NCBI RefSeq assembly: GCF_000004075.3
Contig: NC_026656.2
Coordinates: 248,001 to 312,000 of the forward strand
Direction: 5' to 3'
Source: Cucumis sativus
Taxonomy: Eukaryota; Streptophyta; Magnoliopsida; Cucurbitales; Cucurbitaceae
Length of the DNA stretch: 64,000 bases
Below, one piece after another: positions 1-12,574 of the stretch. Made by a program: the position numbers and the translations under genes. The number at the start of each line of letters is the position of its first letter. Position 1 is the first letter of the stretch. The notes under the pieces were generated by a model. That model searched no databases. It was not told the origin of the DNA and was given only the letters and a program-made list of their open reading frames with translations.

Positions 1-2000
1 TTTGACATCTTACTTTCTCTACTGGTTTTCTTTGACTTGTTTTTAAGTGGTGAATCTAGATATTTACTTTTATCATCACAACAAACAAACCAGAAATGTG
101 AACACTAACTGAAATCAAAGGATTATATCTTGTAGCATTCAACAGAACCAACCTTTGTTCTAGACTAGTGCTCTTTTCATTTATATTTCACTTTCAAGAA
201 TTGCAATAGTTGAAAATGTGACCAAACTTCCACGTTGGTTGGATACGAGCATGAATGTATAAGATTAGTACGAGGCTTTAAAGGTGAACCAAAAATTATG
301 TTCAAAGTGAACGATATGACATAATTGTACAATTATTTAGAGGGTCCTTGTTCCCAAATGATAAGTTGAGGGTGGGAGAATGAAGAGATAAGTCAAAGGT
401 ATGTTATCTGTATGTCGCATGGATTGAAGGCAAGTCTAGACCAAAATATCCCTATTTCCTGTTTTGGTTCTTTAGGTTGTGTAGTGCAGAATGGAACATA
501 TGAGGCACAGATGTCGGCAAACACCAACCGACCTAGGAATTACAGTTTCTTTTCTTTTAGAAACAAGAGTTTACTTGAAATGACATTTTAATATGAAAGA
601 AGTATAACTATAAGTTACAAACCTGGGGCCCAATTCATGAAGCTATAAAAGTTGCGTCTTGAATCTAAATGGAAACTTCCGTTTCCAGAATTGAACCATC
701 CTTTTCAAATCGGAGGAGATGTACTTGAGAATGAAATCGAAGAAGAATAAAGGGGTTTGGTTTTTGACTTGTGTGTGAAGAACTTGGTTGGCTTAAAATC
801 TTTCAACTGTGAAACAGGTGGTTACATATCCAAAAGGATACTAAATAAAGCAAAGCCACCAATTAAATTGTTCTGAAAAGATATGCAGTCTCCTGTCAAC
901 AGTGCTCAAAAGTCAGTCGCATATTGGAAACTCCAAGGACATGTGCGCATGCTTTGCAATAATGATTGTTTCATGCCCCTCATCATTGTTTTTCAATGGC
1001 AGAATAACCCCAATTTCACATTAATTACATGCCTATTTGCAGGGTTCTTCTTTATTTCACCTGACTCCTCCTTAACTCAGCTGGGAGTTTCAAAGCATTC
1101 TCTCCCAAACCACCCATCCTTTTCTTCACCTCACATTCATTCTAGGCACTCTTTTTGAATACATAGGTAAAGAGGGACAAAGAAGAGACATGTATGTATA
1201 TATATACATGTACATATGAACGTGACACATATATTTATTATATTAAATGTGCCAATATTTGTCATACAATGATTCGAGTCATTAAATCTGCGGAGCCATG
1301 GCCCACGACCGAAGAAAGTGGAGCCCTTTATCTCATTCATTATAATCCTTCATTCCTTTGTTATCTCCTAACACCTAAAATTAAATAAATTTAGAATTTA
1401 GTCTCATCAATTTACCAACTAGGTTTTTATTTTAATGGGAAAATGGGTGGACGGTTTGTTACGACAATATTAAAAAAAAAAACTTTGTTATTATCCCTCT
1501 GACCATAGACCATATAGACCAATGACCAATCTAATAATTTAATTATTTAGAAAAAAAATTGACCTTAGGGTATTAAAACTTGAATAATAACAAAGCCCCC
1601 TCAACGAACAACTCTTCAGAATCTTCCGTAGGGGATCTGATATTTGATTAAGAGTATTGAAAAAGATAAAAATATTATTACTTTGCTTCGTTTGCAAATA
1701 ATATTTATATATATTTTAAATTTAAAGAAGGAAGGTAAGGTACAGATGGACGCCGATGCCAACGGATGCAAGGAGCAAGAAAAAACTGACCCTTCATTAG
1801 ATCTCTTAAGAAGAAGTTAAAAGAAAAGACGTTTTCTTTTCACTTTCCCTTAATACTTTATGGAGGAAAGGGAAAACGTTGATTGCCTTTCCTTTTATTT
1901 ATTTATTTATTATTTACTAATTGAATAAAACTAAAATTTATTGAGCTAATTAATTAATATTAATAATACTAATATTATTATATTATTATTATTATTGTAA
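1..2000. other. Left-edge intergenic region, no gene seen
   Basis: This AT-rich stretch has no open frame with recognisable protein content; the longest frames (around 60-90 codons near 0.9-1.4 kb) look like random low-complexity translation. It contains a short (TTA)n-like run at about 1971-1997. The pyrimidine-rich segment from about 2000 onward looks like the promoter-proximal and leader region of the DENN gene to the right. A tiny three-codon upstream ATG frame (ATG GCC GTC TGA) begins near 2103. Confidence 0.6.
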
Positions 2001-2477
2001 CCCAATTTCTCCTCCCGTCTCCCTCCGCCATCTTCTTCTTTCTCTATCCGTCTCAATCTTTTCATCCTTCTCGCCGACCGCTTACTGGAGCTTAGCTTCC
2101 TTATGGCCGTCTGAACTATTTCTCTCTTCAATTATTTATTGGGGAATCATCGAAGGTTTGTTTTCTTCTTTCATTTCATTTCCGGCTTCTTTCATTGTGT
2201 TTGTGTTCTGCTTTCATACTAATTTATCTGATACGACGATCGAAGACTACTTCTGGTCTTTTCAAATTGAAGTTTCGGCGAATTCAATAAGTTTCTTTCG
2301 AGGATACTTTTTTTCAAGAGTTCGGCTTCGGATTCAATTTCGTTGCTAACGAAGAAGTAAAATAACCTGATCGGTGTTGTGCAGAATCGTGTTATTGTTG
2401 CTTTTTATTTGTTTGAATTTGTTTTGGGCTAAATAGTTGCATGATTTTGGTAGGAGGAGAGGAGAAGGGTTTTAGTG

Positions 2478-5400
2478 ATGGATAAGAACGAAGAGACGGG
2501 GAGCCCTGGTTGGGGTGCTTCACTTTTCCTCCAGACGACTGAAGATGTTGCAAGAGCCGTGGCTGCTGCAGCTGCTGCCGCAACCGATGCTCGCTCTCCT
2601 CGTCCTTCTGTCATATATTCTTCAAAAGACGACGAGGGCGGCAGTCCACTACAGAGATTGCAGCGTCAAGTTAATAAAGTGCTCAAAGGGTTTTCTAGTC
2701 CTCCTCAAGTCAAAACTGCAGGAACTTACAATCCTGAAGTTCTCACTACCCAAAAGCGTCAGTGGGCCAATTTCCAGTTGCAGTACTTGGTTAGCCTCTT
2801 CATTCTACTTATTTATATTTTTCACCAATATATATTTTGCTTCAAGTCTGTCTGAGCTCTCTCCACATGCCTCATTTATTAGTTCTTTAGTCTACTACAT
2901 GGCCGTGCTATTTATTTTTACTCTCTTTCAATAATGCATTTTGGGGCTATTTGGATTCCTGATGCTTGCTACGTCATATTAGCAATTTTGATTATTTCTT
3001 GGAAGTTCTTTTTTATTGTATTTTTCAACATATTTTCTGTGCAAAACTTTAGGACCATCGATCTCAGAAGGAGCCAACTAGGATTTTTGAGAGCATGGTT
3101 GTTGTTGGCCTTCATCCTAATTGTGATATTCAGGCACTTCAGAGACAGTATGCTGCAAAGAGGTCAGAAGGTTCCGGGAGACTCCGAACTGCTCTTAATA
3201 ATAGTCAGAATCAATCCCGGGTGGAACCTCATCTCGAACCACAGGTGGGTTTTATACTCAACCAAACATGGTTCTAGAATTCAATGGAACCTTCCTGCCT
3301 CAGTAATTGATTAGTGAATTTTCATTCCCTGTCAGGTCCTATTTGTTTACCCTCCTGAGAAACAGTTACCACTCAAGTACAAGGACCTTCTTTCGTTCTG
3401 CTTTCCAGGAGGTGTGGAGGTTGGTTGCTCATCAGGCATTTTATATGTATCAAGGACATTTAAAATAAAACGAAAAGACACGGTGGTTGTTTCACAGTTA
3501 TGTATCATCTGGTGCATAAATGCTTGTTTTACTGAAAACAGATATGGTGCTTGAGCAGAATGATCACATATTTGCATCTTCTCAAACAACTAAGTTTATT
3601 GATTCCCTAACTTTTCTTGCTCTATCATGGAGCAAGTTAAACTAACCTGTTATGACAACTTATCTACTCATTGAGAATATTTTAGTATTACTACATGATA
3701 CAATTTTTTTGTATACATTTCACCATCACAATGAAACTTTTTCTTCAAATGTTTTTTTAGCAGCCTTATTGTCTGTTGGCTTCCTAAATTGTTCTTTAGA
3801 GTCTCAGATCACTTTCTTTCTTCCCTAAGATTTGATAATGTGACCGCAGGTTCACGCTGTTGAAAAAACTCCTTCCATGAGTGAGTTGAATGAGATTCTT
3901 CTTGGGCAGGTACTTTCTTTTTGGAAAATGGGTTGGAACTTGAGACATCAGACTAAATGAGTTGGCTGCAAAAATGAATTGTTGCAGTTGAAGATAGGAT
4001 ATGAATGAAACATAGATACTTAACATTGCTTATAGTAGAAACCCCTCTTTTGTTAATGTTTCTTAATACTTCAAGAAACTGAGCATATTCACTGGACCTT
4101 AGATCATTTATTACCTGCACTTACTATTACATGCCTTTATAACTAGGTTTGTGCTAACTACTTGCAAGCAGTGATTTTTTCCTGTCTTTAGTTATTTTGA
4201 CAATTAGGTGTATAAATTTCTAGGATAACCTACCTTGTTGCTATCCTCGGTAGTATCATCAGCATACATGCGTTTGAATGTGATCTATGAGCTAAGAGAA
4301 ATTCTAGTTTCTAACTTGACACCTTTCTGTAGCTACATGTCTTTGTAACTTTTCTTAATCAATATGTTGCATTTGCAGGAACACTTTAAGCAAAGTGATC
4401 TCTCATTTGTATTCCGCTTACAGGTACTAGGATATTTCAATTGTTAATTCTACCTTGTGGGTGGGGGTTACAATTATGTGTGTCCTAAATCCTACCTTAA
4501 ATATTTTCATCATGATTACTCCTACATTGGACTGGGAAACGTTCACATGCATGCACAGAGTGAATTTGAAATAGGACCCCTAAAGTACAGGTCACAAAAC
4601 AAAAGTGTAACATGAAAGCAGTAAGGCAACAACAAAATTCATTTTCAAACTATGCTTTGCAGGTTGCTGATGATTCAACATTGTATGGATGCTGTGTTTT
4701 AGTTGAAGAATTAGTGCAGAAACCATCTGGGTTGCTTTCTGTTTCTGAAAAACCATCTTCCCACTCATCCTTGAGCCGTTACGTACTAACCACACGCAGA
4801 TGCTACTGCATCCTTTCTCGGTTGCCATTCTTCGAATTACATTTTGGTGTGTTGAATAGGTATGTATGTACAAATTGTAAGCATTCGAATCCCATTCCCC
4901 CATATTAAGATGTGCAATGAAACTCTTCCCCCAAAAAAGGACTTAGGATTGTTACTTTGGGATCTAGGACAAATGAAAATTATGGTAAGACTTAGAATGG
5001 TTACTTTGGGATCTAAGACAATTGAAAATTATGGTTGTAGCGGTCACAGATAGGAATCTATATTTCCCTTTGAAATGCTTTATGGGGAGCAATGATTTGA
5101 GAGATTTTCCACCTTTTCTGTGTGGATACTGAATAGAGCAGCTATCGTAGCCATGTTTCAGTAGATGTGGAATTGATCAAATGTTAATGTTACTAGATTT
5201 GTTGGCGTACAAAGTCTGGTGTCTTGCACGAAAGCTCTTCTTTTGTATAAGTCCTCACATTCATATAGGGATTTTAGGGTGAATTAAGATTATCTTTGTA
5301 AATGTGTGAATGGAATGAAATGTAACATCTGGAATCAAAATTCTTTAATGTAAAAAACTTGGAAAATTGCTTCATTATATTATTCTGCCTCTCGTTATCC

Positions 5401-8400
5401 ACATATGGTTTTTCTTTTTCCCCTCTTAATTTCGAACTTAATTTTACTTGCTTTTTCTTGTCATTGTTTTTTAAAATCAATATTCTAACCTATTTTTGTT
5501 TATTTTTATTAACTTTTCTGTAGCATCTTCACCGAAGAAAGGCTGCAAAGATTAACAAAAGGTATTGGTGTTTTGAATTTGGAATCCACAGAGAATTTGA
5601 GCAATGATGAAGATTTGGTGGAAGACATGGGTTCCATGACTTTAGATCAGAGTGCAGCTGAAGACATGGATGAGGGAAAAGAGGAATATTCTCAAAGAAT
5701 GGGTGATGAAAATCATGTTGACCATCAAGTGCTAGATGGTCATTTTCAATGTCTGAGAAAGGGTGTTAGCAACGATATAGTTGCCAAACTCGATCCAGAA
5801 CCAGAGGTAGTTACAGACAAAATAGAATCTGTTAGTGTACATAAGGAAAATCATGATATCGAAGTTGATGATTTTACAAGCAACAAGCAGGCAATTGACA
5901 GGCGTTTACCGAATGCTGTTCTACCTCTCTTCCGTTATTATCAATATGAAAGCTCTGAATCATCGTCAAGGTATATGCTTATGGAATAGTCATTGATTGT
6001 TGCACTGACATGAACACTTCAAAATGTTTTATTTAATATTAACTACTTGGCAAATGTTTTACATTAAGCTTAATCAGAGTGACTCTGCAGCAGTGAATTT
6101 GACTTATTTTTATGCTGGTTTTCTTAACATTCAATTTCTATCATGTAGTTTTCAGGGGTCTCCGAGTGAAGATAGAAATTTCAGAAGTGACGCTGATGAC
6201 ACAGAGACAGAGGAGGCATCTTTCTCTGGCCAGGATGATTCCACGGACCTACTTGACATTCTTGAATGGGCCAAGGTTCTATAAATATAAAAATTTTGCT
6301 TTTAAGGTTGCTCTCTTGCCATTTTCTTTTAAGAAATCAATTTATTTGAATCTGCAGGAAAATAAGAATGGTTCATTACAAATCATATGCGAGTATTACC
6401 AGTTGCATTACCCTGCGAGGGGCTGTTCTGTTAAGTTTCATCCTTTGGAGCACCTGCATCCGATGGAGTATTATAGATCAGGCAAAACAGTTCTACATGT
6501 TGCTGGCTCGACCATTGATCCAAGATCATGCAGTACAAGTCTTGAATTAGCAGAGGTAATTATTTTTGTAGGTTTAATGACGCCCTTGTCTGTGGCATGA
6601 TTAGATTTGTGGCCTTTGTCAAAATCTCTCCGTAGACAATCATTTGGTTCCTTGATTTAGCACGATCTCCTGTTTATTTCTCAGGCACACGGTGCTCTCA
6701 TGGTAGAGGAGGAAGCAAATGCCTTGTCAATATGGACTGTTGCAAGCATTTGTGGTTCTTTGCGCCTTGAGCATGTAAGTATATGCCCATCTTAGACTTA
6801 CACCAGGGGGATGGAATTTTGATTATTGCTAATGTAGCTGACAACTTGGGCATGTGATTTTTCTGTCCACAGATTTTATCAATTTTAGCTGGAGCGCTGC
6901 TGGAGAAGCAGATTGTGGTTGTTTGTTCCAATCTGGTACATGATTTTCCTTGCATCATGTTTGAATGAAGTCTAATGGTTGGATTGTGGTGTTCAATTTT
7001 GGTGTTGATTGGAGGTCTGTCTGTGACTTGTTTAGTATGGATGTGAGAATAATTCATATGCAACATGCAGGGTATCCTATCAGCTTCGGTTTTATCGATT
7101 ATTCCTATGATTCGTCCCTACCAGTGGCAAAGCTTGCTGATGCCAGTATGATTTCTTATCTCTGATATTTCTTGTCATGATATATCTCTTGTTTGGGAAT
7201 CTGTGTTTATTGGCTTCTGAACATCTCAACTGTCATCATTCATGGACATAAACGTTTAGGTGTTACCAAATGACATGCTGGACTTTTTGGATGCTCCTGT
7301 TCCTTACATAGTAAGTGCTTTATTTTTGGTTGTTTCTTACAGCTATTTATGGTAATTTTTTGTTAATTGATTACTTACGGGAACTTTTAAGTAGGTTGGC
7401 GTGAAAAATAAAACCAGTGAAGTACAGTCAAAGTTAACCAATGCCGTTTTGGTTGATGTGAACAAGAACCAGGTATCTACTTTTTACCAGAATTTCGGTC
7501 ATCGTATAATGTTGTCAGTTATTAACTTGCTGCAATATAAGTATTTTTTATTACACCACTATTTTAACACGACAGGTCAAGGCCCCAACAATACCTCAGT
7601 TGCCAAAACAAAAGGAGTTATTCTCATCATTAAGACCGTATCACGCAGAACTAGTCGGAGAGAGCTTTTTAGGGAGAAAGAGGCCAGTGCATGAATGCAC
7701 TGATGTGCAGGTTTTTTCTTTTCTTTTGCTCTTTTTGGGATACGTGGTTTTGCCAATCATACATGTTGTAATTTTTTTAAAAATTGTTTGTTGTTTATAG
7801 GTTGAGGCCGCCAAGGGTTTCCTAAAAGTGCTAAGATTATACTTGGACTCCCTCTGCTCTAACCTCCGTTCACATACAATTACTAATGTACAATCGAATG
7901 ATGATAAGGTGGGTTTGCAGTTCTCGTTAAGTTTAGGCAATTTGTGATCTGATGCTTTCTTGTGTTGTGAGCTTTACATATTACTTTCTTTTAACGGCCT
8001 AATAAACTTGGTGCTAAACGTTGTCTGAGAGAGTCTGGATTCGAGATTAGTGAAAAAGGTGGTCTGTGGCTTTGATTGTAATCGTTTCCAACATATAAAA
8101 TATTTTTATAGCAGACAAGATTGCATTAATTTTAATATGCAAACAATATAACATATCTTTATTATATATCTATCCAGTTAACAAGACTTAGTGCTAAAAC
8201 AAATTTGTAGCGAAGCTGTACTTTTCCTCTTGATTTCTTTTGTTTGAATGCGTGGTGCATCGTATCTGGGGTTTAAAATTATGAGCACTTTGGGCAGTGC
8301 TCTAAACTTGAGTAGTCGGCATAGTAGATGAATTGGAGGGAGGGAGAGATGAAATCACTTCGAGCCATGAGGGAAAATATAGCATGTATCCATCTATCGA

Positions 8401-8847
8401 TTTAGAACTGTATTATTGCCATCTCAATTTAAATGGAGACAAGTGAGCCTACAAAACTAGGTTCATGAACATTGGGGTGGGGGGTGACTTGGTTTGTTGT
8501 ATAAACTTGTAGTACGCTAATAATGGCTTATTGTTTTGTTCTGTTAGGTATCATTACTCTTGAAGGAGAGCTTCATTGAGTCGTTCCCAAGCCGTGATCG
8601 GCCATTTTTGAAGGTAGTCACCTGCATAGATTCAGTTTTTTGGCTTAATGTCTTGACTTGAGAAACACATCTCTTTCAACATTTTAGTTTAAAAGTATTG
8701 ATCTTATATTTTTTGAGCAAAGGGGATGATCCTTAGTTCAATGCTAACAAGTGATTTGTTTTCTATTGTGCCGAGCAGCTTTTTGTGGACACACAGTTGT
8801 TCTCTGTACATACAGATCTTGTTCTCTCGTTCTTCCAGAAGGAATGA
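2478..8847 (+). CDS. DENN domain-containing protein (tripartite uDENN-cDENN-dDENN), 798 aa, 18 exons
   Basis: Exons: 2478-2789, 3053-3244, 3336-3419, 3850-3909, 4379-4423, 4663-4859, 5524-5970, 6149-6275, 6358-6555, 6685-6774, 6873-6935, 7071-7145, 7260-7310, 7395-7472, 7576-7710, 7801-7908, 8548-8613, 8779-8847; together 2397 nt. All introns are GT..AG. Residues about 105-297 match a plant uDENN region (FESMVVVGLHP, then FVYPPEKQLPLKYKDL and LSFCFPGG). Residues about 298-488 are an acidic low-complexity linker. Residues about 489-650 are the cDENN core (GALLEKQIVVVCSNLG; PYQWQSLLMPVLP), and the dDENN tail follows to the C terminus. DENN modules are generally GDP/GTP exchange factors for Rab GTPases in membrane traffic; the specific Rab is not predictable here. 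The start is the first ATG of the frame, preceded by a stop. An AATAAA poly(A)-like signal lies at 9090-9095. The family call is firm and most junctions are well supported. Confidence 0.9.
4940..5037. repeat. Tandem duplication of a 49-bp unit in intron 6 of the DENN gene
   Basis: Units 4940-4988 and 4989-5037 are adjacent, the same length and about 88% identical by eye (shared cores TTACTTTGGGATCTA and TGAAAATTATGGT). The duplication is wholly intronic and small, and it does not touch a splice site. Confidence 0.85.
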
Positions 8848-10171
8848 TCCCCACAGTGTCACGAACTGATGAACGCAAGTTCATTGATGTATAATTTATA
8901 TACTACTTCATATGATTATTTTTCTTTTCTTTTCTTTTTTTAATCCATAAGTTCCAATTTTCTAGGCAGGAAATGTTTGCTTCTACTTTTCGGTCTCTCT
9001 GTTTCCCAGACATTTCTACGACATTGGGTCTCTATAGTAGTTTAGCATTTAAGCAAATGTAGATGGAAGTGGACTGTATTTCATAGAACAATAAAATTGA
9101 TAGGGAATGAGCAAAGCATTATATTTATTATTACACATTGCAGCCATTGCTCTGCTCTGCTCTGTTTTTTTTTTTTTTTTCTTTCGAGGATTTCATTGTA
9201 CTGAATGACAAAGCAGTAATGACCTGTTTGGCTTGACTGAATGCCTCGAGCTCTGTCCCTGTTTTGTACATATTCCAAAGAGAGAGAGAGAGAGAGAGAG
9301 AGAGACTACGCTGGCTTCCTTACAAAAGTAGACTACGAGTTTTTGTTAAAAACTTCCTAGTTTTTTTGCATTAAACAAATGTTGGGTTTGAACCACACAC
9401 ATCGACTATGTAAAATGCGATTGGTTTTCCAATGTTCATACTAATTTATTTATTCTGTCCCTGGAGTTTGCAAGTCAACTAAATGTGTTTAATATTAAAA
9501 TGAATGAAGCAAGGAAACACGAAGGTAAAACTTAAAAGTAAGGTGTAAAGGAAAGGGACCGTTGGGACTTGATCTGATCGGAATGGGAGAGGAGTCAGTG
9601 AGTCATATGTATGAATGATGTTATGAAGTATCAAAAATAGGAAAAGAGAAAAAAAGGTAAAAAGAAAATGGTAAGTGGGGGGCACTGGGATATAGTCTGA
9701 AGCTCTGGGGTAAATGAACAGAAAAAGTAAAGAGTTGGTAGTTGCAGTAAAAGCTTAAACCGTACAAAAAAGAAAAATCAGGTGCAGGCATTTAGCTTCA
9801 GACTCCAACTCTTTTTAAGTGAGTCTGATAAATTTCCTTTTGTTTTGTTTTGCCCTTTATTAAATAATAAATTTATTTTAGTTGCCTTTATTTTTTATGG
9901 ATTTCCGTAGAGATGTCAGAGACAAGGGGGTGGCAGGCAGAAGCAGAAGATGCAGAGAGTTGCAGTCGTAATATGAAAGAAAGAGAGAGAGAGAGAAAGC
10001 ATTATAATCAGAACCATTAGTTTAGTTTTAAACATGCACAGAAGAAGATTCTGCAGCTCAATGGTCCCTCAAATAAATATACCTATTCTACTCTGAACTC
10101 TCCCTCTAATAAAACTAAAAACCATCTTCAACATTCATTTCTCCATTCTCCACTCTCCACTGGAAAAAACA
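8848..10171. other. DENN 3' flank and GRF promoter/leader region
   Basis: The first 250 bp are the probable 3' UTR of the DENN gene, with AATAAA at 9090-9095. A (GA)n microsatellite occupies 9279-9304 and a second short GA run lies at about 9982-9997, in the presumed promoter or leader of the GRF gene; purine or pyrimidine dinucleotide runs are common in plant leaders. No coding potential was recognised; an antisense frame of 68 codons near 9.5 kb is compositionally random. Confidence 0.6.
9279..9304. repeat. (AG)n microsatellite
   Basis: Uninterrupted AG dinucleotide run of about 13 units, intergenic. Confidence 0.95.
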
Positions 10172-11300
10172 ATGAGCGCACGAAACAGGTTTCCGTTCAC
10201 TGCAGCTCAATGGCAAGAGCTTGAGCACCAAGCTCTGATCTTCAAGTACATGGTCTCCGGCGTCCCTATCCCTCCCGAACTGCTTTACAGCATTAAGGCA
10301 ACCTCTTTGGACACTCCTTTCATTTCCAGGCTCTTTCCTCACCAATATCCACAAGGTAACTAACTAACTTCTCATTTCTTCCTTCCTATACATTACTTAA
10401 TATTACATATTATACATGTTTTATATGTTGTGTCAGTTTCAGCAGTTGGATGGAACTACTTGCAGATGGGTTCTGGGAGGAAAATTGATCCTGAGCCTGG
10501 AAGGTGCAGAAGAACAGACGGTAAGAAATGGAGATGCTCCAAAGAGGCATACCCAGATTCTAAATACTGTGAGAGACATATGCACAGAGGTAAAAACCGT
10601 TCAAGAAAGCCTGTGGAACAAGTTTTGAAAACAACTCCCCTAAACTCTTCTAATCCATCCACCCCAGCCATCTCATCCATCACCCACAACTCTGAAACCC
10701 ATCCCCATCCCCATCCCCACCCTTTTCACTATCAAAATCCCTCTGCTTCTTCTCATCCATCCTTACTTCCAGATTACAGGTAATTTTCTACAAAAATGCT
10801 TCTTTCTTTCCGTTTCTGAGATTTTGACTTTTGAGGCTAAACAGAGGATTTTGTTGCAACCCTGAAGAAGAAACAGGTATATTTATGGGGAGAAGGAAGA
10901 AAATTCCTTTGTTAGGGAACAACATTCTGGAAACATGAGAGGTTTCTCTGGTTCGTCTATGGATGATTCGTGGCAGTTAACTCCTCTGACAATGAGTTGC
11001 TCTTCCTCATCCTCCAGATACAAGAACTGCTCTGCTTTACAAGGTGATTACTCTTCTTACTTGCAGCTGCAGAGCTTTGAAAAATATAATGAGATGCAGA
11101 GTAAGATGGACAGAGATCAAGAACCACAGAAGACAGTGCATCATTTTTTTGATGAATGGTCTCCTAAACATAGAGAGTCTTGGGATGATTTGGATGATAA
11201 GTCATCTAATACAGGCTCAGTTTCTGCAACTCGACTTTCAATGTCTACTCCTAACACAGATTCCTCCATCTTCAGTTTCAATAAGCGTAACGAGAACTGA
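10172..11300 (+). CDS. Growth-regulating factor (GRF) transcription factor, about 316 aa, 3 exons
   Basis: Exons 10172-10355, 10437-10779 and 10877-11300 (951 nt). Exon 1 encodes the QLQ domain (residues about 8-45; [20 protein letters not shown]), which binds the coactivator GIF/ANGUSTIFOLIA3. Exon 2 encodes the WRC domain, with C-X9-C-X10-C-X2-H zinc ligands in [13 protein letters not shown], then DSKYCERH, and a basic nuclear-localisation stretch. A His-Pro repeat (HPHPHPHP) and a Ser-rich C-terminal half follow. GRFs drive cell proliferation in leaves, meristems and roots. The length and the short C terminus recall the GRF5/GRF6 side of the family, but I do not assign a number. A miR396 site lies in the WRC codons. 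The start is the first ATG, 15 codons or fewer before QLQ as is usual. AATAAA lies at 11416-11421. The acceptor of exon 2 is ambiguous (see findings). Confidence 0.95.
10597..10618 (+). promoter_or_regulatory. miR396 target site in the GRF mRNA
   Basis: The 22 bases from CCGTTCAAGAAAG through CTGTGGAA, coding for part of the RSRKPVE motif at the end of the WRC domain, are the canonical plant miR396 complementary site found in most GRF genes. Post-transcriptional repression of this GRF by miR396 is therefore expected from family knowledge; cleavage itself is inferred. Confidence 0.93.
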
Positions 11301-12574
11301 AATCCTATGGGTTGCCTTTGTGCATTTAGCATTTTGAGGAACAAATGAAAGACATTTGGTTTTGTAATTGGGATGGTCCGTATCCATGACCCGGCTGTTA
11401 CCAAAGTGCATTACAAATAAAAGTTTATTTTCGTTTAGTTTAGTTTTGTTTTGTTTGTATGTATGATTTTCTTTGATGGGTTGTGTGTCCAACCAAATAT
11501 GTACGAAATGAAATGGGATAATGAGTTGTTGAAGGTTGAACACAACAGTGGTTGGTTGGTTCCATAAAAAGGATCCAAAGAGAGTGTCTTTAATGCATAA
11601 ATAGTTGGATGATGAATGGTGAGTCAGAGAGTTCTGATTAAAATGCTAAGGTAAGCATCCTCTGCCCATCTGTCTTATGGGCTGCTTCTTTCAACCTTCT
11701 ATGTCTCTTGTCTTGAAATAATAATAATAATAATAAATAATGGGAAAGGGCCCCTAATGGACCGCATTGCTTCGTGGTTTCCTGCTGCCTCAGAGTCTCA
11801 CCCCTTTCTTTACAGTTCACACATCACGGCTGTAAAAGCCTAGTGCGGTGTTTTTGTTGTACATACATCTCTTATTATTAACTTCTTTTCTTTTCAACCT
11901 ATTTTCACTTACACCACTTTTTAAATGCTTAAGCAAACACACTTTTTCCAAATTAAGTCGGTTTTGCGCTCCATATTGGCTGAAGGTAACGATTAAGAAT
12001 CAAGATCAAAAGGAACTGGAGAAAGGTTCTGCTAACACAACTGTTTTGATTCATTTTTCTTGTGACCCATTTCAGTTTCCATGTAGTCTCATCCTAAAAT
12101 AAAGTCAAATTGGTAGCTTGAGGTAGTAGCAGAACAAGAGAGAGAGAGGATTGTCTTCTATTTCTCTTATTTGTGAAAACACGTGACAAAAAAAAGTGCT
12201 ACCTTTAGGAGCATCATTGACTGGATTATCGTGTTTGAGAACGAAGACCTCAAATCTGAAGGTGCTTAATAAGAAAGAAAATGACTTCCAACTTAATTTG
12301 TAACATTAATCACAGTAAGAAATAGTGTAAAAGAATATGGTCAAAGTGGTAGGCCTTAAGAAATTGGAAAGGATGTACCATCAGACATACGACCCATATA
12401 TATACGAATTGTATGGATCCCCAAATGCCGTGACAAGTACTCAAATTGGGCTGGCAAGTGTCATTATACAACTTTCCATTGGGCTTTCCCCAAAAGTTGC
12501 AAATTGTTCCTAAACTGTTCCCATCCCGACTTACCTCCGTCGTGATCTCGCTGCTGTTTTCTACGCCCGGAAGT
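11301..12574. other. GRF 3' flank and MED20 promoter region
   Basis: This is the GRF 3' UTR, with a poly(A)-like AATAAA at 11416-11421, then AT-rich DNA with an ATA microsatellite at about 11717-11735 and a GA run near 12137-12148. No coding frame with family resemblance was seen on either strand. Confidence 0.6.

Noticed and set aside
2475-2477. GTG codon as start of the DENN protein
   Set aside because: Plant nuclear genes start at ATG; the next codon (2478) is ATG in the same frame.
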